Assembly (NCBI RefSeq): GCF_014638915.1
Contig: NZ_BMFQ01000003.1
Span: forward strand, 1-64,000
Direction of reading: 5' to 3'
Source of the DNA: Xanthomarina arctica
Lineage (GTDB): Bacteria > Bacteroidota > Bacteroidia > Flavobacteriales > Flavobacteriaceae
DNA length: 64,000 bases
The notes under the pieces are model-generated. The model saw only the letters and a program-made list of their open reading frames with translations, made no database searches and was not told where the DNA came from. Made by a program: the position numbers and the translations under genes. Below are positions 33,573-42,980 of this stretch, in pieces. How positions within the stretch are numbered: position 1 is the stretch's first letter; every line of letters starts with the position of its first letter.

Positions 33573-35471
33573 TTAATTTTTATGTATTCCTATTTGATTG
33601 GTTTTGTAAACAGATGCTATTTCGTTAATTATTTCTGGATCGTCGATGGTAGATGGAATGTTATACTTCAAATCATCAGCAATATGACGTAATAATTTTC
33701 TAAGTATTTTACCAGAGCGTGTTTTAGGCAAACGCTGTACAATTAACACATCTCTAAAAGAAGCTACAGCACCAATTTCCCTTCTTACATCTTTAATAAT
33801 TTCTTTTTGAATAGTTTCATCACTTTGAGACACTTCTGCCTTTAAAACGACTAAACCTAATGGCTTCTGTCCTTTTAATTCGCAATGCACTCCAAAAACA
33901 GCACATTCTGCAACAGATTGATGGGAAGACACAATTTCTTCCATCTCGGCGGTTGAAAGACGGTGTCCAGCTACATTTATAATATCGTCCACACGACCAG
34001 TTATAAAGACATAGCCATCTTCATCTTTGTAGCCACCATCACCTGAAAAATAATAACCTGGAAAACGTTCCAAATAACCTTTCTTAAAACGTTCTGGATT
34101 CCCCCAAAGATTGGTTAATGTTCCAGGAGGCAAGGGTAACTTAATGGCAACATAGCCTTCAGTACTTGAAGGAGCTTGTTCGCCATCTTCCGTTAAAATT
34201 TGAATATCGTAACCGCAAACCGGTAAGGTAGCGGAACCTGGTTTAACAACTTCTAAGGCCACTCCAACCATATTTGAAATCATAGGCCATCCACTTTCTG
34301 TTTGCCACCAATGGTCTATTACGGGTATCTTTAATTGATCTTGAGTCCATTGTAATGTTGCCGCGTCGCAACGTTCTCCTGCCAAAAATTGGTATTTCAA
34401 ACAAGACAAGTCGTAGCGTTTTATAAAGAGTCCAAGAGGGTCTTCTTTTTTAATTGCTCTAATAGCCGTTGGAGCGGTAAACATAGCGCTTACACGATGT
34501 TCGCTTATCACTCTCCAAAAGGTAGAAGCATCAGGAGTTCTAATAGGTTTTCCTTCAAAAAGTATGGTTGTATTTCTATTCAATAAAGGGCCATATACAA
34601 TAAAACTATGTCCTACTACCCAACCAACATCACTTGCTGCCCAAAAAACTTCTCCAGGATTTACACCATAAACATAATTCATAGAGAATTTTAAAGCCGT
34701 GGCATAACCTCCGGTATCTCGAATAATTCCCTTAGGTGTTCCGGTTGTTCCAGAGGTGTATAAAACATAGGAAGGATGTGTTGACTCTAGGTGAATAGCT
34801 TCCACTTCTTTTGCCTGATTTACAAAGCTTTTATAATCAATATCATAATCTTTCTTTGGAATTTCTGCTTTCAAATGCCTATCAAAAACAATAACATGAT
34901 TAGGTTTATTCACTGCTAAATCAATTGCTTCATCCACATAAGGCTTGTATGGTATTATCTTTTCAATTTCTATACCACTGCAAGCTGTAATAATGGCCTT
35001 GGGTTTACAGTCGTCTATTCGAATCGCTAATTCATGAGGAGCAAAGCCTCCAAATACCACGGAATGAATAACTCCAATTCTAGCACAAGCCAACATGGCA
35101 TATGCTGCTTGAGGAATCATAGGCATATAAATAATAATGGTGTCGCCTTTTTCAAGTCCTAGAGATTTTAAACCTCCGGCAAGTTTAGCTACTTCACTAT
35201 GCAGTTCATTAAAAGTTATTTTTTGAATGGTATTGGTAACTGGAGAGTCGTAAATAATGGCTACTTGCTCTCCAAACCCATCCTTGATATGCTTATCAAT
35301 ACAGAGATAACTTAAATTAGTTTCACCGTCTTCAAACCACTGATCGTAATCATTTTTATCTTTTGATAGAATGGTACTGGGTTTCTTAAACCATTCCAAT
35401 TGGTCACTCTGCTCTTTCCAAAAGACCTCTGGATGTTCAATACTTTTTTTGTATATTTTTTGATATTTCAT
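33573..35471 (-). CDS. prpE: Propionyl-CoA synthetase-like acyl-CoA ligase
   Basis: A 632-residue AMP-forming ligase related to Acs. P-loop YTSGTTGTPKGII near residue 245, WWQTESGWP near 400 (the SGWP variant typical of PrpE/ACSS3 rather than Acs), TGRVDDIINVAGHRLST near 510 and KTRSGKILRK near 595. It probably activates propionate, or acetate with lower affinity. The start overlaps the upstream small gene by 4 bp and the stop is 7 bp before acs, so the two ligases are co-translated. The gene symbol is by homology. Confidence 0.88.
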   Translation of the reverse strand: MKYQKIYKKSIEHPEVFWKEQSDQLEWFKKPSTILSKDKNDYDQWFEDGETNLSYLCIDKHIKDGFGEQVAIIYDSPVTNTIQKITFNELHSEVAKLAGGLKSLGLEKGDTIIIYMPMIPQAAYAMLACARIGVIHSVVFGGFAPHELAIRIDDCKPKAIITACSGIEIEKIIPYKPYVDEAIDLAVNKPNHVIVFDRHLKAEIPKKDYDIDYKSFVNQAKEVEAIHLESTHPSYVLYTSGTTGTPKGIIRDTGGYATALKFSMNYVYGVNPGEVFWAASDVGWVVGHSFIVYGPLLNRNTTILFEGKPIRTPDASTFWRVISEHRVSAMFTAPTAIRAIKKEDPLGLFIKRYDLSCLKYQFLAGERCDAATLQWTQDQLKIPVIDHWWQTESGWPMISNMVGVALEVVKPGSATLPVCGYDIQILTEDGEQAPSSTEGYVAIKLPLPPGTLTNLWGNPERFKKGYLERFPGYYFSGDGGYKDEDGYVFITGRVDDIINVAGHRLSTAEMEEIVSSHQSVAECAVFGVHCELKGQKPLGLVVLKAEVSQSDETIQKEIIKDVRREIGAVASFRDVLIVQRLPKTRSGKILRKLLRHIADDLKYNIPSTIDDPEIINEIASVYKTNQIGIHKN

Positions 35472-35692
35472 GACTTTGTTTTTTTGGAATTAAACAAGCC
35501 AAACCAATTTGGGTTTAAAACTTTTAATTTGATAAGCGCCCATATAATAGCCACAAAGCAAATTCCTATAACCATAGAGTTTATGGCACTTATAGGCATT
35601 TCATTTTCGAATTTAAATCGATAAAATAAGGTAGCTACAACATAGATAGTTATAATAATATCTGATGCCATAGGATTGATACGTAATTTCAT
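35468..35692 (-). CDS. Small membrane protein of the acetate unit
   Basis: About 74 residues from the start MKLRINPMASD at 35692; an ATG 48 bases upstream is possible but less likely. Two membrane helices (IIITIYVVATLFYRF and INSMVIGICFVAIIWALI) separated by a charged loop, and a C-terminal tail LNPNWFGLFN. It overlaps prpE by 4 bp (ATGA). Function unknown, but the coupling suggests a role with the ligases or the sensor. Confidence 0.65.
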   Translation of the reverse strand: MKLRINPMASDIIITIYVVATLFYRFKFENEMPISAINSMVIGICFVAIIWALIKLKVLNPNWFGLFNSKKTKS

Positions 35693-35781
35693 ATCGCTGA
35701 TACTTTTACAAATTGGGGAGGCTATATATAACCCAACCAATTCTAATTAAACATTGTTTGTTTGCACACAAAACCAATGAA

Positions 35782-36144
35782 TTAATTTAGAAGTTCAAGT
35801 ATTTCTGAAACTATCTTTTTTACTGAAAACGGCTTTGACAAATACTTATCTGCTCCTAGTTTTAAGCCTTTTTCAACATCTGAAGCTTTATTTTTTGCAG
35901 TTAAAAAAACCACTTTCGTATTTTTTAAACTGTCTTGTTTTTTAATGAAATCTAAGGTTTGATAACCATCTACATTTGGCATCATGATATCTAGTAAAAT
36001 AACATCTGGCGTGTTTCCTTTTAAAATGTGTAAGGCTTCACTTCCATCTCGAGCTATAAATACTTCAAAACCTTGTTTTTTAAAAGCATATTCCAAGGTC
36101 ATTACAATGTTTGGCTCGTCGTCGACAATTAAAATCTTCTTCAT
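35782..36144 (-). CDS. Receiver-only response regulator
   Basis: A 120-residue CheY-like receiver with nothing after it: acidic pocket (VDDEPN), phospho-acceptor Asp in VILLDIMMP near residue 52, Thr in VVFLTAKN and Lys in YLSKPF. There is no DNA-binding domain. It begins 3 bp after the hybrid kinase stop, on the same strand, so it is the likely partner of that kinase. Compared with CrbR, which is a LuxR-type regulator, the output domain is missing, so transmission to transcription must use another protein. Confidence 0.93.
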   Translation of the reverse strand: MKKILIVDDEPNIVMTLEYAFKKQGFEVFIARDGSEALHILKGNTPDVILLDIMMPNVDGYQTLDFIKKQDSLKNTKVVFLTAKNKASDVEKGLKLGADKYLSKPFSVKKIVSEILELLN

Positions 36145-36147
36145 TTT

Positions 36148-38850
36148 TTATGCGTTTACAATGTAGTTAAAAGGCAACTTAAATCCAAAGGTTGTGCCAC
36201 TTTTTTGGTTGTTTTTAACCCAAATATTTCCATGGTGGTTTATAATTATTTGCTTGCTAATAGCTAGGCCTAAACCACTCCCTTCTGGTTTGATTGTATT
36301 TTGTTCACTTGTTTGATAAAATTTATCGAAAACAAAGGCCATATCCTTCTCTAAAATACCTGCTCCATTATCGCTAATCATAACTTCAATAGCTTCATTT
36401 CCTAATTTATAATCTATAACAATTTTACCAATTTTGGGTTCGCAAAATTTCACAGCATTAGACAATAAGTTTGTTAATACTTGTAAAATACGATCTTCAT
36501 CATAATTCAATACAAACTTGTGAAGATTTTTATTAGAAATTACAATGTCTTTTTTAGCAGCAATATGCTGTATACTAGCTAAGGCCTTTTTAAAGGTGTC
36601 TTGAATATTGTGAGCTTTCATTTGCAATTCATCTCTTCCTGTAGATAATTTTTCGAAGTCTAGGATGCTATGGATAAGCCTGGCCAAACGATCAGAATCC
36701 TGGAGAATATTGGTTAAAAACTGCGTTTTAATCTCTTGTGGCATATCATCGTCATCTAGAATAAGCTCTGTTGCTGCTCTAATTCCTGTGATGGGCGTTT
36801 TTAATTCGTGGGCAACCGTGTCTAAAAATTCATCTTTTTGCTTGTCTTTTGAGATTAATTCCACATTGGCATCTTTTAATTTGGTGGTTAAACATTCCAA
36901 TTCATTCGACTTTTCTTTAAGTAATTTATTATTAGCTATATTTTCTTTAGATTCTTCTAGGATCTTTAAAACTTCAACCAAACTTATTTGTTCTTCTTTA
37001 ACCACACTGGCAATTAATATTTTTGCTGAAGAACTTCCTATACTTCCTGTCAAGAGTTTTTCAGAAAAATTGATTAAACGAGCATCAGCCAATTGGGTGT
37101 CTTGAGGCAATTTGTATTTAGTAAAGAAAATACTTAAGGCTCTTTGAGCTCTTTGCTCTCCTAAAAATTTATTAAGAACACTTTTAATATCGGCCACATA
37201 AGCCTCCCCTTTCCAAACAAGCGCGTTATCTTGTAAAGCAGAATAATTACTACTATCTACAAACATTTCGGCATAATTACGCTCGCGATAATGTCCTTTC
37301 TGAGTTAACGAAAAAACAAGATATAAAAGTGTATTAAAAGTCATACTCCAAAAGAAAGCATGAGCTGGAGGACTTAGAAAATCGATTCCAAATAACGCAT
37401 TTGGCTTCAGGGCTTCTATATTAAAAAGACCATAGGTAACAAAGTCATTATTTCCAGAGTACAAATGCATAATAAAAGGTAGAACCAAACAATAAATTGA
37501 AATTATAAAGCCAACAATAATTCCAGTAATGGCTGCTCTTGAAGAACCCCTATTCCAAAATAATCCGATAAAAAACGAAGGTGCCAACTGAGAAATAATA
37601 ACAAATGAAATTAAGCCAATAGAATATAAAGACAAGGCCTTAGAGAAAAGGACATAGAAAAAATAAGCAATTATTATAATACTAAAAATGGCAATCCGTC
37701 GAATATTTTTAATGTACTGTTCGTTCTCTTCGGTTTGATTTTTACTAAAAATATCCAAAAAACCATATGGTATAATCAAGTTGTTACTTACCATAGTTGA
37801 AAGTGCCAGTGTAGAAACCACTACCATAGATATTACTGCTGAAAAACCACCAAGAAAAACTAAGAGAGCCAAAAACGTATGACCTTCATTTAAGGGGAGC
37901 AACAGCGTAAAATATTCTGCATTTACATTATTCAGGAATGTAAGTTTCCCTGCCCAAGCAATAAAAATAACAAACACATTAAAGATTAAAAGGTACAAGG
38001 GAAATAACCATATAGCTTGTTTTAAATGTTTTTCCCGATTATTCTCCAAAACCGAAACCTGAAATTGCCTAGGAAGTAGAAATATAGCCGTGAAAGATAG
38101 CATGATCATAAAAAGCCAATTAAAGCCATCTCCAGCGCCATTAAAAGTTGTAAGAGATTTAAAGTTTTCTACTTTAGAAATTTGGTTGTAAATATCTGTA
38201 GTACCATCAAACAAATAATATGTTACATAAACACCGATAACTAAAAAGAACACTAGTTTTAACACAGATTCAAAAGCCACAGAAGCAATGATGCCTCGAT
38301 GTTTTTCTGAAGCATCCGTAGTTTGGGTACCAAAGAAAGCCGCAAAAGTAGCCAGTAAAACTGCGATGTAGAACGTTGAATCGTCAAACATACTTTTACT
38401 TACATAGCTTGACTTATTTGACATAATGGTAAACGTTTCAGATACAGCTTTCAATTGTAATGAAATGTATGGTACAATTCCTATAAAACAGACTACAGTT
38501 ACCAGGGCTCCTAAAAAGCGATTATTACCATAACGAAGAGAAATAAAATCGGCTATGGAGGATATTTTATGCTGTTTGGAGATTCTTATTATTTTCCGCA
38601 GTATAACAATCCAAAGAGGTGCTGCTATAACGGGTCCCAAATATATAGGCAAGAAATTTATACCTGAAGTTGCTGCAATTCCAATACTACCATAATAGGT
38701 CCACGCAGAACAATAAACTGCCAAGGACAATGTGTAGATATAAGGATTGTTCACCCATTTACTTTTGGCATTTTTTTCAGCATAAAAAGCGATATAAAAT
38801 AATATCGCTAAATAGGTTATGATAATAAAAAACAGACTATAATTACTCAT
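36148..38850 (-). CDS. Na+/solute symporter-histidine kinase hybrid (CrbS/CbrA-like)
   Basis: A 900-residue protein joining transport and sensing. Residues 1 to about 510 hold about 13 membrane helices of the SLC5 symporter family. A soluble STAC-type segment (about 540-640: YVADIKSVLNKFLGEQRA to LTGSIGSSSAKILIASV) and a coiled coil follow. The kinase core has FLDTVAHELKTPITGIRAA (phospho-His), NLLSNAVKF, DNGAGI and GSGLGLAIS. No PAS domain is obvious between STAC and HisKA. Proteobacterial CrbS regulates acs in response to acetate; the neighbours here (Acs, PrpE, ActP) make the same role likely. It overlaps the small upstream gene by 8 bp. Confidence 0.93.
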   Translation of the reverse strand: MSNYSLFFIIITYLAILFYIAFYAEKNAKSKWVNNPYIYTLSLAVYCSAWTYYGSIGIAATSGINFLPIYLGPVIAAPLWIVILRKIIRISKQHKISSIADFISLRYGNNRFLGALVTVVCFIGIVPYISLQLKAVSETFTIMSNKSSYVSKSMFDDSTFYIAVLLATFAAFFGTQTTDASEKHRGIIASVAFESVLKLVFFLVIGVYVTYYLFDGTTDIYNQISKVENFKSLTTFNGAGDGFNWLFMIMLSFTAIFLLPRQFQVSVLENNREKHLKQAIWLFPLYLLIFNVFVIFIAWAGKLTFLNNVNAEYFTLLLPLNEGHTFLALLVFLGGFSAVISMVVVSTLALSTMVSNNLIIPYGFLDIFSKNQTEENEQYIKNIRRIAIFSIIIIAYFFYVLFSKALSLYSIGLISFVIISQLAPSFFIGLFWNRGSSRAAITGIIVGFIISIYCLVLPFIMHLYSGNNDFVTYGLFNIEALKPNALFGIDFLSPPAHAFFWSMTFNTLLYLVFSLTQKGHYRERNYAEMFVDSSNYSALQDNALVWKGEAYVADIKSVLNKFLGEQRAQRALSIFFTKYKLPQDTQLADARLINFSEKLLTGSIGSSSAKILIASVVKEEQISLVEVLKILEESKENIANNKLLKEKSNELECLTTKLKDANVELISKDKQKDEFLDTVAHELKTPITGIRAATELILDDDDMPQEIKTQFLTNILQDSDRLARLIHSILDFEKLSTGRDELQMKAHNIQDTFKKALASIQHIAAKKDIVISNKNLHKFVLNYDEDRILQVLTNLLSNAVKFCEPKIGKIVIDYKLGNEAIEVMISDNGAGILEKDMAFVFDKFYQTSEQNTIKPEGSGLGLAISKQIIINHHGNIWVKNNQKSGTTFGFKLPFNYIVNA

Positions 38851-39037
38851 AATGTCTCCTTAAAACGATATATGAAATAAGGATTGAAATGAACCAAATT
38901 GAAAAAATTGAAACATACAAAGTAGGAAATCCGAATATATGTCCGTCACCATTAAACATTAAAATAAATGGCACATTAAAAATAAGGATTAAAGAAATCC
39001 CTAAAACCACTAGCTTTTGTTCGTGTCTCTTTTTCAT
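38843..39037 (-). CDS. Small membrane protein, symporter accessory-like
   Basis: About 64 residues from ATG 39037 (MKKRHEQKLVV); a TTG six bases upstream would also be open. Two helices (VVLGISLILIFNVPFILMF and YVSIFSIWFISILISYIVL) and a charged C-terminus, resembling small DUF3311-like subunits that often accompany SLC5 symporters. Its last 8 bp overlap the hybrid kinase start, so translation is coupled. Confidence 0.7.
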   Translation of the reverse strand: MKKRHEQKLVVLGISLILIFNVPFILMFNGDGHIFGFPTLYVSIFSIWFISILISYIVLRRHYE

Positions 39038-39067
39038 AAACAATTAAGAATTTAAAAGTAATAAAAA

Positions 39068-39101
39068 AAACAACAGCACAAAAAGTATGTGCTGCTGTTT
39101 T
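39068..39101 (-). terminator. Intrinsic terminator after the ActP-like gene
   Basis: On the minus strand AAACAGCAGCAC / GTGCTGTTGTTT with one mismatch and a loop of about nine bases, followed by TTTTTTTATT. It splits the island into porin-DUF4212-symporter upstream and sensor-ligases downstream. Confidence 0.75.
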
Positions 39102-39129
39102 CTAACTAGCTATTAAAAATCAAGGAAAA

Positions 39130-40896
39130 TTAATGTGATGTTGCTTCTCCAGCATCAGAAGGAATTCTAATACTCTCAACCATGTCTTGAACATCTTGAG
39201 GCGGAGCAGGTGTCATTCTTGAAACAACCAATGAAATAACAACATTTACAAGCATGGCAATAGTTCCAAATCCTTCAGGAGATGTACCAAACCACCAATC
39301 TGCGCTAGTACCACCTCCAAACATGTCTAGTTTGAATTTCATCATGTAGAATAACATTAAAACAATTCCTACAATCATACCGGAAATAGCACCTTGACTG
39401 TTCATTCGCTTATCAAAAATCCCTAGAATAATAGCAGGGAAAAAGGAAGCGGCTGCTAAACCAAATGCGAGCGCGACGACTGCGGCGACAAATCCTGGTG
39501 GATTAATACCGAAGTACCCTGCAATTAAAATGGCAACAAAAATTGAAATTCTTGCGGCTCTTAATTCTGCCTTGTCTGAAATATCTGGTTTTAATTGTTT
39601 CTTAATTAAATCGTGTGAAATAGATGTAGAGATTACTAATAGTAATCCTGCCGCTGTTGATAATGCGGCCGCTAAACCACCTGCTGCAACTAAAGCAATC
39701 ACCCAGTTTGGTAGATTTGCTATTTCAGGATTTGCTAATACCATGATATCTCTATCTACATACAATTCATTTTTAGCATCACTAGCATTAGAAATCATAC
39801 GCTCACCATAGGCTCCTCTTGCATCTGTGTATGCTGGCTTTGCACTAGATAAGGCATCTCCTGCAACGTATTGAATTTTACCATCATTATTTTTATCTGC
39901 CCAAGCAATTAAACCGGTATTTTCCCAGTTTTTAAACCATTCTGGAATTTCGGTATACTCTTTATTACTTACTGTTTCTATTAAGTTAGTTCTAGAAAAC
40001 ACTGCAATTGCTGGTGCTGTGGTATATAAAATAGCAATTAGGAATAAGGCATATCCTGCAGATTTACGTGCATCTTTTACTTTCGGTACCGTAAAGAAAC
40101 GCACAATTACATGGGGTAATCCAGCTGTCCCTGTCATTAATGCTAAAGTAATAGCAAAAACATCCCAAGTACTTTTTCTTCCACTTGTATACGCGTCAAA
40201 TCCCAGTTCGACGTGTAGCGCATCTAACTTATCTAGTAAAAAGGCCCCTCCCTCTACTTTACCTCCCATTCCTAATTGAGGAATGATATTACCTGTCATT
40301 TGAAGTGAGATAAAAATAGCTGGAACCATAAAAGCAAAGATTAACACACAATATTGCGCTACTTGCGTATAAGTTATCCCTTTCATCCCTCCTAATAATG
40401 CGAAAGTAAGAACGACTGCCATTCCAATAAATACACCAAGGTTTATATCTACTTGTAAGAATTGCGAAAAAACAATTCCTACACCACGCATTTGACCTGC
40501 AACGTAAGTAAACGATACAATTAATGCGCAAATAACAGCCACTGTTCTAGCTGTATTGGAATAGTAACGATCTCCAATAAAATCTGGCACTGTAAACTTA
40601 CCAAACTTACGTAAGTAAGGTGCTAAAAGCAATGCTAAAAGCACATAACCGCCAGTCCAGCCCATAAGGTACACAGAGCCATCATAACCAGAAAAGGAAA
40701 TAATTCCTGCCATACTAATAAAGGAGGCAGCACTCATCCAATCGGCTGCTGTTGCCATACCATTTGCTAGAGGAGAAACACCTCCACCAGCAACATAAAA
40801 TTCTTTTGTTGAGCCCGCCCTAGCCCAAATTGCGATTCCAAAATATAAGGCAAAAGTAAGCCCTACTAATAACCATGTCCATGTTTCTACATTCAT
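39130..40896 (-). CDS. actP: Na+/acetate symporter, ActP-like
   Basis: A 588-residue SLC5/SSS symporter with about 13 helices. The typical start (WLLVGLTFALYFGIAIWARAGS, then KEFYVAGGGVSPLANGMATAADWMSAASFI) is that of the ActP/VC2705 group. It carries a soluble insertion of about 90 residues (about 310-400, rich in Asp, Asn and Lys), common in this group. The protein would import acetate (possibly propionate or pyruvate) with sodium. It follows the DUF4212 small subunit by 27 bp. Symbol by homology. Confidence 0.92.
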   Translation of the reverse strand: MNVETWTWLLVGLTFALYFGIAIWARAGSTKEFYVAGGGVSPLANGMATAADWMSAASFISMAGIISFSGYDGSVYLMGWTGGYVLLALLLAPYLRKFGKFTVPDFIGDRYYSNTARTVAVICALIVSFTYVAGQMRGVGIVFSQFLQVDINLGVFIGMAVVLTFALLGGMKGITYTQVAQYCVLIFAFMVPAIFISLQMTGNIIPQLGMGGKVEGGAFLLDKLDALHVELGFDAYTSGRKSTWDVFAITLALMTGTAGLPHVIVRFFTVPKVKDARKSAGYALFLIAILYTTAPAIAVFSRTNLIETVSNKEYTEIPEWFKNWENTGLIAWADKNNDGKIQYVAGDALSSAKPAYTDARGAYGERMISNASDAKNELYVDRDIMVLANPEIANLPNWVIALVAAGGLAAALSTAAGLLLVISTSISHDLIKKQLKPDISDKAELRAARISIFVAILIAGYFGINPPGFVAAVVALAFGLAAASFFPAIILGIFDKRMNSQGAISGMIVGIVLMLFYMMKFKLDMFGGGTSADWWFGTSPEGFGTIAMLVNVVISLVVSRMTPAPPQDVQDMVESIRIPSDAGEATSH

Positions 40897-40923
40897 AATT
40901 TTTTGTTTTAATTTAGTTAAGGG

Positions 40924-41184
40924 TTACTCGTCGAAACCGTATTTTTTATCTAGTTTATTCATTAATCTTACATAAACGAAAATGAGAATTACGAATACAT
41001 AAATAGAACCTTGTTGTGCGAACCAGAATCCTAATTTAAATCCACCTAATCGAAACTGATTAAGTTCTTCTCTAAATAGTATCCCGCAACCGAAGGAAAC
41101 GATAAACCATATGCTTAATAAAATAACCAAGTATTTTATATTTTCTTTCCAGTATGCTGATGCATGTTTTTGTTTTTCTGACAT
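40924..41184 (-). CDS. DUF4212 symporter small subunit
   Basis: An 86-residue protein with two helices (YLVILLSIWFIVSFGCGIL and FWFAQQGSIYVFVILIFVYVRLMN) and the motif LGGFKLGFWFAQQGS characteristic of DUF4212. In many bacteria it precedes ActP-type symporters as a putative small subunit, as here. It lies 16 bp after the porin gene and 27 bp before the symporter. Confidence 0.9.
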   Translation of the reverse strand: MSEKQKHASAYWKENIKYLVILLSIWFIVSFGCGILFREELNQFRLGGFKLGFWFAQQGSIYVFVILIFVYVRLMNKLDKKYGFDE

Positions 41185-41200
41185 AATTTATTGTTTTATA

Positions 41201-42421
41201 TTATAGATAAATCATTGCTTGTAAGGTAATGGTGCCTAATTTTACATCACCAAATTTTTCATTTTTATATTCCATGGTTAGTTTGGAATGATGCCCAGCA
41301 AAATAAGCATTGGCTCCAACGCCAAAGATATTTCGGTTGTCATCTACAGCATCATAACTATTAGATCCATAAGACACATATGGTTGTAAGCGTGTTTTAT
41401 TTACATCGCCATTAAAAACATAACCAACATGACCGTAAATCATGCTTCCTGTTCCATAGGCGCTGTATAGGTAATCTGTACCATAATCGTTAGATTGGAA
41501 GGTTGCATAAGCTGTAATTGAAGAACCCTTTTCTCCTAAAGGGGCGTCATAAAAGACATCTATTGCAAAAATACTGACGTCTTCGCCTATTAATTCTGCA
41601 CCTTCTAGTTTAACAGAACCATTTGGATGTAAAAAGAAACCAGCTCCTACATTAAAAATAGGTTTCCCACCTAAATAGGTTCCAACTTTATAAGGTAGAA
41701 AATTAGATTCTTGATCTAAGAAATTATAATCGAAATAACCCGCGTAAACCATTCCTGCATCTCTAGATCCTAAAAGTCTTCTCCCTCCATAAACAGGAGC
41801 TCCACCATCTTCTGGCATTCTCATATCCAATCCATCTGTAATGGCATCATTAATGGCTACCTGATACTGAAATTTACCAAAGTTTCCTTTTCCAAAAACT
41901 CCAATGTGTCTAGCAAACTGATCTGAAAGTCCTAAAGTAGACCAGGATTGTCTGTTATTATCTAATGTCAACATGTTCAGAGTACTCTGATTGTTAAGCC
42001 TAGAAATACCGTTAAAATAATGAAGACCTCCACCAACAGAATGATGCTCATTCAGGTTGTACTGAGCCCAAACATCATGGAAGAATAATTGAGAGCCATC
42101 TCCCTTTCCTGTAGGACTTAGAGAATTGGCATTTAAATTATTTAAACCAAAATGAGTTAAAATTAAAAACTTGTCATTAAGTTGGGCGTACATAAGAACT
42201 CTAGCTCGCCTTAGATTAAAATTAAAATGGCTCACGTCGTCTGGAACCTCATCGGCATAAACACCTTGTACTTGAGCCCAAGATAAGATGCGGAAGTATT
42301 TCTTGCCATCTTCATCAAATTTCACCTTGTAGCCACCTTCATAACTTGGGGCACCTTGGGAATACATCATCCACTGACAGGCAAATAAGAACCCTGCGAG
42401 TAGTAAAAGATTTTTCTTCAT
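41201..42421 (-). CDS. Outer-membrane porin of the acetate unit
   Basis: A 406-residue protein with signal peptide (cut after MYSQG or nearby, about 23) and a barrel-like alternating pattern ending in an aromatic-containing C-terminal strand (LGTITLQAMIYL). The mature start FRILSWAQVQGVY and the NFNLRRARVLMYAQLNDKFLIL strand recall OprO/OprP-type porins, though no phosphate-binding features are visible. Placed first in the transport unit, it probably lets short-chain acids across the outer membrane. Confidence 0.8.
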   Translation of the reverse strand: MKKNLLLLAGFLFACQWMMYSQGAPSYEGGYKVKFDEDGKKYFRILSWAQVQGVYADEVPDDVSHFNFNLRRARVLMYAQLNDKFLILTHFGLNNLNANSLSPTGKGDGSQLFFHDVWAQYNLNEHHSVGGGLHYFNGISRLNNQSTLNMLTLDNNRQSWSTLGLSDQFARHIGVFGKGNFGKFQYQVAINDAITDGLDMRMPEDGGAPVYGGRRLLGSRDAGMVYAGYFDYNFLDQESNFLPYKVGTYLGGKPIFNVGAGFFLHPNGSVKLEGAELIGEDVSIFAIDVFYDAPLGEKGSSITAYATFQSNDYGTDYLYSAYGTGSMIYGHVGYVFNGDVNKTRLQPYVSYGSNSYDAVDDNRNIFGVGANAYFAGHHSKLTMEYKNEKFGDVKLGTITLQAMIYL

Positions 42422-42527
42422 AATTTTTAGTTTGAGTTAGTTTAAATTGGTTTTATGTGCACCACTAATCTCCAAAAAAGTATGAATAAAATAATAATAA
42501 GTATATTTATTTGTTAATTTAAAATAG

Positions 42528-42947
42528 TTAATCTCTGAAACGCTCCCATTTTATTAACATAAACTTATCACCTAACTCAGTCACTAACACCCCAGCTCCA
42601 GAAAGATTACTAGTGTCTTGAAAGTATCTAGAAAGCTCATTAGCATTCAATATTTTATAAGTAGGATGATAATCTGTTTTATAGGGTCTTTTGATATTAT
42701 ATTTCTTTACCCAGTTCATAATACTTACGTGAGACACGCCTAGAATACGCTCAATCTCTCGATAAGTCAAACCTTCCAAGTAGAGCTGTAAGGCTTTATT
42801 AACGTAATAATCATCTATTTTTTTTCCAAGCTTATTTACCGTAAAGAAATAGCCACAGTCTTTACACTTATAGCGCTGTCTGTCATTAACGATACCACTT
42901 TTAATATAACTTTCTGAACTACAGTTTGGGCAGAGATCTATTTTCAT
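42528..42947 (-). CDS. Zinc-ribbon/HTH protein, domesticated IS1-like
   Basis: A 139-residue protein. Residues 1-40 form an IS1/IS1595 N-terminal zinc ribbon (CPNCSSESYIKSG, then RYKCKDCGYFF). Residues 50-95 are a helix-turn-helix (LYLEGLTYREIERILGVSHVSIMNWVKKY) like InsA of IS1. The last 45 residues contain no transposase catalytic domain (LSGAGVLVTELGDKFMLIKWERF). There are no IS ends around it. Position, just ahead of the porin-symporter unit on the same strand, suggests a transcription regulator recruited from a transposon. The C-terminal end could be an effector or dimer region. Confidence 0.8.
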   Translation of the reverse strand: MKIDLCPNCSSESYIKSGIVNDRQRYKCKDCGYFFTVNKLGKKIDDYYVNKALQLYLEGLTYREIERILGVSHVSIMNWVKKYNIKRPYKTDYHPTYKILNANELSRYFQDTSNLSGAGVLVTELGDKFMLIKWERFRD

Positions 42948-42952
42948 ATATA

Positions 42953-42980
42953 CTAAATTAGCATAAATATATCAATTTAG
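42953..42980. promoter_or_regulatory. Inverted repeat upstream of the IS1-like regulator
   Basis: CTAAATT (42953-42959) and AATTTAG (42974-42980) form an inverted repeat, 6 bp before the ATG at 42947. It could be an autoregulatory operator. The same exact half-site was not seen before the porin gene. Confidence 0.3.
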
